Below, one piece after another: positions 56,116 to 64,000 of a stretch of 64,000 nucleotides of DNA. The stretch covers positions 62,001 through 126,000 of the forward strand of contig NZ_SMDC01000002.1 of NCBI RefSeq assembly GCF_004343155.1, read 5' to 3'. The notes under the pieces are model-generated. The model was not told the DNA's origin and did no database searches. It was given only the letters and a program-made list of their open reading frames with translations. This DNA comes from Marichromatium gracile. GTDB taxonomy: Bacteria > Pseudomonadota > Gammaproteobacteria > Chromatiales > Chromatiaceae. Made by a program: the position numbers and the translations under genes. The stretch's first letter is position 1, and every line of letters starts with the position of its first letter.

Positions 56116-56151
56116 AACGACCGATCGATGCCGAGGCATCGATCGGTCGTT
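56116..56151. terminator. Terminator between lpxC and the DUF721 gene
   Basis: A perfect 16-bp stem (56116-56131 with 56136-56151) closes a CGAG tetraloop and ends in TTTG. It lies between convergent genes and marks the end of the dcw transcription unit; it may serve both strands. Confidence 0.88.
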
Positions 56152-56174
56152 TGCGTGCGCCCGTGCCCCTGCGC

Positions 56175-56636
56175 TCAGTCGCTCGAGGTGTCGTCCTCGG
56201 CATGATGCTCGGCGAGCCGTCTGAGCGTGGCGGCGAGCTCGGGGTCGTCGAGGTGTTCGGCGGCGGTGCGCAGGTGTTCGACGGTTGCCGCTGAGAGTCG
56301 ACGCGGAGTACCGACCTGGGCCTTGGGAGCGTGCTGGCGCTGAGGTTGCGGCGGCCGGGTCTGGATGCGCACCGCGGTGAGGTCGCGCGCGGCCAGCGCG
56401 GCGCCGAGATCGCGGGCGAGAAAGCGCGCGCGGGTGGCCCACGCCGGCGAGTCGAGTACCAGCACCAGGGTGGTGTCCTCGAGGTGGGCGTCGATGCAGT
56501 GACGCTGCAACCCACCGGGGACGCGTTGACGAGCGGCCTCGAGCAGCTCGAGCTCACGCTGTCGCCGGGCGAGCCGGTCGCGCACCATGGGGTTGTTCCA
56601 GAGCAGGTCGTGGATCGTCTTGGGCCGGTCGGGCAT
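56175..56636 (-). CDS. DUF721 / DciA-like protein
   Basis: The 153-residue protein has a DUF721 domain. The N-terminal IHDLLWNNPMVRDRLARRQ and the KH-like core with LQRHCIDAHLEDTTLVLVLDSPAWATRARFL fit this group. A basic, Pro/Gln-rich linker (about 95-115) and a C-terminal helical tail follow. DciA proteins load the replicative helicase in bacteria lacking DnaC. A DUF721 gene beside secA and lpxC is common in gammaproteobacteria. ATG 56636 is the chosen start; ATG 56675, 13 codons earlier, is also possible, and neither has a strong ribosome-binding site. Confidence 0.75.
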   Translation of the reverse strand: MPDRPKTIHDLLWNNPMVRDRLARRQRELELLEAARQRVPGGLQRHCIDAHLEDTTLVLVLDSPAWATRARFLARDLGAALAARDLTAVRIQTRPPQPQRQHAPKAQVGTPRRLSAATVEHLRTAAEHLDDPELAATLRRLAEHHAEDDTSSD

Positions 56637-56784
56637 CACTGCGGGCTGTCGCTGTGTCGAGGATGAGGCGTGCACTGGTGCCCGATGATATCCATGAGGC
56701 GTAGGTATTCAATCATCGGGCGTTTCCGGTCGATCGCCAATGGGGCCGTCTCGGCAAAGCCATGATCAAATCACGTCGCCATAG

Positions 56785-56790
56785 TATAAA
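56785..56790 (+). promoter_or_regulatory. -10 box upstream of the M23 peptidase gene
   Basis: TATAAA lies 40 bases before the peptidase start. The -35 region (TGATCA at about 56763) matches poorly, so this is only a candidate. Confidence 0.4.
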
Positions 56791-56830
56791 CTCGCGCCCT
56801 CTGGCGTGAGCCCAACCGTAGAGAGAAGCG

Positions 56831-57739
56831 ATGCATCATCTCGATCGAAGCAAGGCCCTGCGCGGCCAGGTGATCCTGCTGGCCCTCGGGGCCTGCGCCC
56901 TCGGTGGCGGCGGGATCGGATTCCTGACCGGTCAGTCCCTCACCCGCATCGAGCCGCCTGCTCCACCGCCCGCCTCCGCATCCACCCTCTCGATCCCCGC
57001 CAACCCCTCCACCGATGAAATCAACGCGCTCGCCGCCCGTCTCGGTGAGATGCAGGCCGAACTGCTGCGACTCAATGCGCTCGGCGCGCGGCTGGTGCAG
57101 ATGTCCGGGCTCGACGCCGAGGAGTTCGACTTCGATCGACCGCCGCCGCAGGGTGGACCCGCCGAGGGACCGGTGCGCGACTACACCATCAAGGAGCTGG
57201 TCAGCGAACTCGGCAGCGTCGCCAGCCTCATCGATGATCGCCAGCGCAAGCTCGGGGTGATCGAGGGCGTGGTGATGGAGCAGGGGCTCAAGGCGCAGGC
57301 GTTGCCGACCAACTGGCCGGTCGCCTCCGGTTATATCACCTCCAACTTCGGCTATCGCATCCATCCGACACGCAAGGTGCGGTTGTTCCACAGCGGTGTC
57401 GACTTCGCCAGTCCGCGCGGCACCCCGATCGCTGCGGCTGCCGATGGCGTGGTCGAGTTCAGCGGCCGGCGCAATGGCTACGGTTGGGTGGTCGATATCC
57501 GTCACATGGACGGGCTGATCACCCGCTACGCCCATAACAGCAAGAACCTGGTCGAGGTCGGGCAGATGGTGCGCCGGGGCCAGAAGATCGCCACCGTCGG
57601 CTCGTCGGGCGTCGCCACCGGTCCGCACGTGCACTTCGAGGTGCTCAAGGACGGCGAGCCGGTCGACCCCATGGCCTATCTCGGCAAGACGCCCAAGCGC
57701 ACCCTGGCCGACGCCGGTGCCGATCAGTCGGGCGGCTGA
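56831..57739 (+). CDS. M23-family periplasmic metallopeptidase
   Basis: The 302-residue protein has an N-terminal signal anchor (about 10-35) and a coiled-coil region with INALAARLGEMQAELLRLNALG. The C-terminal LytM/M23 domain follows. Its zinc motifs are present: HSGVDF (His187 and Asp191) and GPHVHFEV. All four metal or catalytic positions appear intact, so it may be an active endopeptidase on peptidoglycan rather than a degenerate EnvC/NlpD-type activator. An M23 gene upstream of secA is a common gammaproteobacterial arrangement. GAGAGAAGCG precedes the ATG. Confidence 0.9.
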   Translation: MHHLDRSKALRGQVILLALGACALGGGGIGFLTGQSLTRIEPPAPPPASASTLSIPANPSTDEINALAARLGEMQAELLRLNALGARLVQMSGLDAEEFDFDRPPPQGGPAEGPVRDYTIKELVSELGSVASLIDDRQRKLGVIEGVVMEQGLKAQALPTNWPVASGYITSNFGYRIHPTRKVRLFHSGVDFASPRGTPIAAAADGVVEFSGRRNGYGWVVDIRHMDGLITRYAHNSKNLVEVGQMVRRGQKIATVGSSGVATGPHVHFEVLKDGEPVDPMAYLGKTPKRTLADAGADQSGG

Positions 57740-57853
57740 GCGTCGTCTGCAGCTTCACCGGGGCGTGTCACGCGTCCCTCGTCATGCCGTGCGCCCTGCG
57801 GGGGCCTCGTTCGCTCCGCCCCCGGCGGTCCCGCAAGGGTCAAGTAAATCCGG

Positions 57854-57859
57854 TACAAT
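57854..57859 (+). promoter_or_regulatory. -10 box of secA
   Basis: TACAAT lies 36 bases before the secA start in the 156-base gap after the peptidase gene. No convincing -35 box is seen at the right distance. Confidence 0.45.
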
Positions 57860-57895
57860 TTCCCGATTTTCCCAGGACAGGTTTCAGTCAATTCG

Positions 57896-60718
<2,823 letters not shown>

Positions 60719-60722
60719 GACC

Positions 60723-61937
60723 ATGACCAGCACCGACACGATCGACTTCCTGCCGGTCTCCGGCATCCGTCTCGGCGCCTGTGCCGCCGGTATCCGCTAC
60801 CAGGGGCGTGACGACCTGGTGGCGATGGAACTGGCCGAGGGGACGACCTGCGCCGCGGTGTTCACCCGCAACGCCTTCTGTGCCGCACCGGTGACCCTGG
60901 CGCGCCGCCATCTCGCGAGCGCCGCGCCGCGCTATCTGCTGATCAACGCCGGCAATGCCAACGCCGGCACCGGTCGACAGGGGCTGGAGGCGGCGCAGGC
61001 GAGCTGCAGCGCGCTGGCCGGCCTGGCCGGCTGCGCTTCGGAGCAGGTGCTGCCCTTCTCCACCGGGGTGATCGGCGAGCACCTGCCGGTCGAGCGCTTC
61101 AGCGCCGCGCTGCCGGGGCTGCTGCCGGTGCTCGCCGCCGACGCCTGGCCGGCGGCGGCACGCGCGATCATGACCACCGACACCTTCCCCAAGCTCGCCT
61201 CACGCCGCTTCCAGTGCGGCGGACAGACCGCGACCCTCACCGGGATGGCCAAGGGCTCGGGGATGATCTGCCCCGACATGGCGACCATGCTCGCCTTTAT
61301 CGCCACCGACGCCGCCATCGCCCCCGAGGTGCTGCAGCAGGCGTTGCAGACGGCCAGTGATCGCTCCTTCAATGCCGTCAGCGTCGACGGCGACACCTCG
61401 ACCAACGACGCCTGCGTGCTCGCCGCCACCGGCGCGCTCGGCAATGCGCCGGTCAGCGATCCGGCGAGCGCCGACGCGACGGCCCTGCAGGAGGCGCTGG
61501 AGTCGCTCTGCACCGAGCTGGCGCGGGCCATCGTCAAGGACGGCGAGGGCGCGACCAAACTGGTCACCATCGCCGTCGAGGGCGCGCGCGACTGGCACGA
61601 GGCGCGTCGGGTCGGCTATACCATCGCCCACTCGCCGCTGGTCAAGACCGCGCTCTTCGCCTCCGATCCCAACTGGGGCCGGATCCTCGCCGCGATCGGT
61701 CGCGCCGGGGTCGAGTCGCTCGACATCGACCGGGTGCAGGTGTGGCTCGGTGATGTGGCGATCGTGCGCGACGGCGGGCGTGCCGCCGACTACGAGGAGG
61801 CCGCCGGCGCTGCGGTGATGGCCGAGTCCGAGATCCTCATCCGTGTCGATCTCGGCCGCGGTGAGGCCGAGGCCCAGGTACTCACCTGCGATCTGTCCTA
61901 CGACTATGTCCGCATCAACGCCGAATACCGCAGCTGA
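60723..61937 (+). CDS. argJ: Bifunctional ornithine acetyltransferase / N-acetylglutamate synthase
   Basis: ArgJ recycles the acetyl group from N-acetylornithine to glutamate in arginine synthesis. The 404-residue precursor has the self-cleavage motif [14 protein letters not shown]; cleavage falls between Ala187 and Thr188, with Thr188 the nucleophile. NAGNANAGTG and the TNDACVL and DPNWGRI motifs are typical. ATG 60723 was chosen; it lies just after secA and gives the standard N-terminal length. Cys in place of the usual Ala in the GMI-A-P segment is a minor variation. Confidence 0.95.
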   Translation: MTSTDTIDFLPVSGIRLGACAAGIRYQGRDDLVAMELAEGTTCAAVFTRNAFCAAPVTLARRHLASAAPRYLLINAGNANAGTGRQGLEAAQASCSALAGLAGCASEQVLPFSTGVIGEHLPVERFSAALPGLLPVLAADAWPAAARAIMTTDTFPKLASRRFQCGGQTATLTGMAKGSGMICPDMATMLAFIATDAAIAPEVLQQALQTASDRSFNAVSVDGDTSTNDACVLAATGALGNAPVSDPASADATALQEALESLCTELARAIVKDGEGATKLVTIAVEGARDWHEARRVGYTIAHSPLVKTALFASDPNWGRILAAIGRAGVESLDIDRVQVWLGDVAIVRDGGRAADYEEAAGAAVMAESEILIRVDLGRGEAEAQVLTCDLSYDYVRINAEYRS

Positions 61938-62889
61938 TCGCGATCCCGCCGAGATCCATGTCATGGTCGGCGCCATCGCCGACCACGAGGGCCGGATCCT
62001 CATCGCCCGCCGTCCCGAGGGCGTGCACCAGGGCGGGCTGTGGGAGTTCCCCGGCGGCAAGCTCGAGACGGGCGAGTCGCCCATCGCCGGGCTCGCCCGT
62101 GAACTCGACGAGGAACTCGGTATCCGTGTCGAGCACAGCCGACCGCTGATCCGGGTGCGTCATCACTACGGCGACCGGCGGGTGCTGCTCGACGTCCACC
62201 GGGTCGAGCGCTATGCCGGCACGCCCGAGGGGCGCGAAGGCCAACCGCTCGACTGGGTACACCCCGAGACGATGGACCCCGACGACTTCCCCGCCGCCGA
62301 CCGGCCGATCATCACCGCGCTGCGCCTGCCCCCGCTGATGCTGATCACCGGGGCCGATCCCGAGCACACCGGGCAGTTCCTGCGCCGGCTCGAGCGCGCC
62401 CTGGAGGACGGGGTGCGACTGGTGCAGCTGCGCGCGCATGCGCTCGGCGCCGCCGCCTATCGCGCGCTGGCCGAGCAGGCGTTCGAGCGCTGCGAGCGTC
62501 ATGGTGCCAGGCTGCTCCTCAATCGCGCCCCGGAGGAGGTCGTCGGGGTGCCGCGTCACGGGCTGCACCTGGGCTCGAGCCTGCTCGCGCGGCTGGGCGC
62601 GCGTCCCGGCGCGCCCGGCGAGCTGGTCGGCGCCGCCTGTCACGATGCCGCCGAGCTCGATCGTATCGCCACCCTCGGGCTCGACTACGCGCTGCTCTCA
62701 CCGGTCAAGACGACCGCCACCCACCCCGGCGCCGCGGCCCTCGGCTGGTCGCGTTTCGCCGCCATCGCCGCCACCGCCAATGTTCCGGTCTACGCCCTCG
62801 GCGGCATGACCCGCGACGACCTCGACACCGCCTGGGACCTCGGCGCCCAGGGCATCGCCGCCATCCGCGGGCTGTGGCCCGGCGACTAG
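61906..62889 (+). CDS. mutT: MutT-ThiE fusion (Nudix hydrolase with thiamine-phosphate-synthase-like domain)
   Basis: The 327-residue protein joins a MutT-type Nudix domain and a ThiE/TenI-like barrel. The Nudix box begins [20 protein letters not shown], followed by ELGI. MutT hydrolyses 8-oxo-dGTP. The barrel part (about residues 146-327) keeps ITGADPE, LHLGSS and [13 protein letters not shown]. It lacks the ThiE catalytic pattern: VQLRAHA stands where VQLREK is expected and LLLNRAPE where LIINDR is expected, so it is probably not a thiamine-phosphate synthase. ATG 61906 overlaps argJ by 32 bases; ATG 61963 is possible. Confidence 0.87.
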   Translation: MSASTPNTAADRDPAEIHVMVGAIADHEGRILIARRPEGVHQGGLWEFPGGKLETGESPIAGLARELDEELGIRVEHSRPLIRVRHHYGDRRVLLDVHRVERYAGTPEGREGQPLDWVHPETMDPDDFPAADRPIITALRLPPLMLITGADPEHTGQFLRRLERALEDGVRLVQLRAHALGAAAYRALAEQAFERCERHGARLLLNRAPEEVVGVPRHGLHLGSSLLARLGARPGAPGELVGAACHDAAELDRIATLGLDYALLSPVKTTATHPGAAALGWSRFAAIAATANVPVYALGGMTRDDLDTAWDLGAQGIAAIRGLWPGD

Positions 62890-62893
62890 CTTT

Positions 62894-62949
62894 CAGCGGC
62901 CAGCCGCCAGCCATCAGCTACCGGCCACCAGCTACTTGCCGCCAGCGTC
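62894..62949. repeat. Degenerate CAGC heptamer run downstream of mutT
   Basis: Eight 7-base units in register (CAGCGGC, CAGCCGC, CAGCCAT, CAGCTAC, CGGCCAC, CAGCTAC, TTGCCGC, CAGCGTC) start 5 bases after the mutT stop. CTTTCAGC at the junction is the same as at the start of the array after rsmI. Confidence 0.8.
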
Positions 62950-62956
62950 GTAGGAT

Positions 62957-63017
62957 GGGCAAAGCGCAGCGTGCCCATCGAGGCGCACGCAGGCACCGAG
63001 CACGCTGCGCTTTGCCC
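62957..63017. repeat. 18-bp perfect inverted repeat (GGGCAAAGCGCAGCGTGC)
   Basis: The arms at 62957-62974 and 63000-63017 are exact reverse complements with a 25-base spacer. The sequence resembles the GTAGGATGGGCAAAGCGCAGC-type dispersed repeats seen in many proteobacterial intergenic regions. There is no T-run, so it is not a classic terminator. Confidence 0.85.
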
Positions 63018-63068
63018 GGGACGGGTCGCTGTTGGCCGGGAATCGACCGTCATCCACGCCCAAAACCC

Positions 63069-63096
63069 CTTCGTGTCCTTGGTGTCTTCGCGGTTC
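63069..63096 (+). repeat. Dispersed 28-bp repeat, copy 1
   Basis: CTTCGTGTCCTTGG...GCGGTTC, one of three related 28-base elements in this gap. It is about 80% identical to copy 3 in the same orientation, judged by eye. Confidence 0.75.
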
Positions 63097-63130
63097 GAGT
63101 CAGCTTCCAGCGACCAGCCGCCAGCGGGTT

Positions 63131-63158
63131 GAACCGCAAAGCCGCAAAGGGCGCGAAG
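63131..63158 (-). repeat. Dispersed 28-bp repeat, copy 2 (inverted)
   Basis: GAACCGCAAAGCCGC...GCGAAG is the reverse complement of the same element. It directly follows a short CCAGCCGCCAGCGGGTT heptamer stretch, so heptamers and this element form one module. Confidence 0.75.
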
Positions 63159-63269
63159 AGAAGAAGGGCTTCCAGCTGCCAGCCTCCAGTGAGGAGGCTG
63201 GATCGTCTTGTGCGCCGCAGTTGACTGCAAACCTAGACTTCAGGCCGCTCGCTGAAGGTCGGTCAGTGT

Positions 63270-63297
63270 CTTTGCGTCCTTGGCGGCTTTGCGGTTC
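63270..63297 (+). repeat. Dispersed 28-bp repeat, copy 3
   Basis: CTTTGCGTCCTTGGC...GCGGTTC lies 4 bases from the large CCGCTGG array. In reverse complement this is the same heptamer-then-GGTTGAACCGCAAAG order as copy 2. Confidence 0.78.
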
Positions 63298-63301
63298 AAT
63301 C

Positions 63302-63385
63302 CCGCTGGCCGCTGGCCGCTGGCCGCTGGCCGCTGGCCGCTGGCCGCTGGCCGCTGGCCGCTGGCCGCTGGCCGCTGGCCGCTGG
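63302..63385. repeat. Tandem array of 12 perfect heptamers (CCGCTGG)
   Basis: Twelve uninterrupted copies of CCGCTGG fill 84 bases, ending 11 bases before the yacG stop codon on the minus strand. Read in the yacG direction the unit is CCAGCGG, one base different from the CCAGCCG unit of the array after rsmI. Confidence 0.95.
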
Positions 63386-63396
63386 CCTGGGCCGAC

Positions 63397-63585
63397 TCAA
63401 TGCTCCGGCGATGTCTGCTGGGGCGGGATCTCGGGGTCGGTCGGTTCGCTGATGCGGTGGTTCTCGTTGAACCACTCGCCGAGGTCGATGAGGCGGCAGC
63501 GCTCGCTGCAGAAGGGGCGCCAGGGCGAGTGCTCGCTCCATTCGACGGGGGCGGCGCAGTTGGGGCAGGGGACGGTGATGGACAT
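63397..63585 (-). CDS. yacG: DNA gyrase inhibitor YacG
   Basis: The 62-residue zinc protein has Cys7, Cys10, Cys26 and Cys30 in [10 protein letters not shown] and [14 protein letters not shown]. YacG binds GyrB and inhibits gyrase in Escherichia coli. It lies 3 bases downstream of zapD on the same strand, the conserved zapD-yacG order. The heptamer array begins immediately after its stop. Confidence 0.94.
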   Translation of the reverse strand: MSITVPCPNCAAPVEWSEHSPWRPFCSERCRLIDLGEWFNENHRISEPTDPEIPPQQTSPEH

Positions 63586-63588
63586 GGA

Positions 63589-64000
63589 TCAGAAAAGACA
63601 GCAGGTCAGTCGGAAGGGGATGTCGTCGCTGGTCTGGGCCGGGCGCTCTTCACTCTCGATGGTCATGAAGCGGATGCTGAAGCGGTTCTTGTGACCGCTG
63701 ACCTCGGGGTAGAGTCCGCTGTTGGCATCGACGCCGATGCGCACCAGTTGTGGCGGCACCTGGGTCTCCAGCGCCTCCTGATAGAAGCCCGCCTCGGCCA
63801 TGGCCTGACGCGGCGGGGCGCTGGCGCGTACCAGCGAGAGTGTCAGCGCGATCGCCTGGTGGGCCGGGCGCAGGTCCTCGAGCCAGTCGGCCAGACGCTG
63901 TTGACGCTGTTCGGGCGGTTGCAGCAGCCAGTGGTGGAGTTGCGGCAGATCGAAGCTGCAGCTGCCGCCGGGGATGCTGTTGCGCTGGGCGACGCCCTTG
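63589..64000 (-). CDS. zapD: Cell division protein ZapD (partial, N-terminus off window)
   Basis: ZapD crosslinks FtsZ filaments. About 136 C-terminal codons are present; the gene enters from the right edge. The segments NSIPGGSCSFDLPQLHHWL, GFYQEALETQVPPQLVRIGV and SGLYPEVSGHKNRFSIRFM are characteristic of the ZapD C-terminal domain. It is followed by yacG after 3 bases. It adds a third FtsZ-related function near the dcw cluster. Confidence 0.92.
   Translation of the reverse strand, partial: KGVAQRNSIPGGSCSFDLPQLHHWLLQPPEQRQQRLADWLEDLRPAHQAIALTLSLVRASAPPRQAMAEAGFYQEALETQVPPQLVRIGVDANSGLYPEVSGHKNRFSIRFMTIESEERPAQTSDDIPFRLTCCLF

Overview
The window is a stretch of very GC-rich chromosome from a gammaproteobacterium, most likely a purple sulfur bacterium of the Chromatiaceae (Allochromatium/Marichromatium/Thiocystis-like). 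The main clues are a complete gammaproteobacterial division and cell-wall (dcw) cluster with flanking genes in the usual gammaproteobacterial order (rsmI, rnpB, mraZ through lpxC, then M23 peptidase, secA, mutT, yacG, zapD). A small Gly/Tyr-rich secreted protein looks like a sulfur globule envelope protein. The genus is inference; no rRNA gene is present.

Layout. (1) 1-14158 is an accessory locus for what looks like a lipid-linked or surface glycoconjugate. A rightward operon encodes a flippase, an alkaline-phosphatase-superfamily enzyme, an LpxL-like acyltransferase, three tandem cobalamin-type radical SAM enzymes and a GT9 glycosyltransferase. It meets a leftward operon (SDR epimerase/reductase, sulfotransferase, second LpxL-like acyltransferase) tail to tail with a 103-bp coding overlap. 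A divergent lipoprotein with a clan-A glycosidase motif runs off the left edge. (2) 14366-20891 holds housekeeping genes: nadC, the cbpA-cbpM chaperone pair, a Ycf46-like AAA ATPase, leuA and a family-4 uracil-DNA glycosylase. (3) 20892-21455 is a self-contained sulfur globule protein unit with an AT-rich promoter and a textbook terminator. (4) 21482-25486 is a leftward membrane-lipid group (olsB, olsA, GT4 glycosyltransferase, PAP2 phosphatase) plus a HAD phosphatase. (5) 25747-29389 carries rppH, ptsP (nitrogen PTS), a PH-domain protein and a cupin. (6) 29394-31133 carries a type IV pilin with a candidate sigma-54 promoter, an AT-rich gap and an HTH-SEL1 protein. (7) 31144-35334 is a leftward operon lpoA-yraN-dolP-glcD-like, divergent from rsmI.

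(8) 36226-37111 is non-coding and contains a 13-unit heptamer array, RNase P RNA, and the mraZ promoter with its MraZ operator. (9) 37112-56052 is the dcw cluster in one strand and essentially one transcription unit: mraZ rsmH ftsL ftsI murE murF mraY murD ftsW murG murC murB ddlB ftsQ ftsA ftsZ lpxC, with overlapping stops and starts through ftsQ. It makes UDP-MurNAc-pentapeptide, lipid I/II and the divisome. (10) 56175-62889 carries dciA-like DUF721 (leftward), an M23 peptidase, secA, argJ and a MutT-ThiE fusion. (11) 62890-63396 is a repeat-dense intergenic patch holding at least three repeat families. (12) yacG and the 3' part of zapD close the window.

The least explained part is the 1.6-14.2 kb cluster. 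Three adjacent B12-type radical SAM paralogues and two acyltransferases that both carry Gln in place of the catalytic-dyad acid suggest an unusual modified lipid or glycolipid. The product cannot be named from sequence alone.
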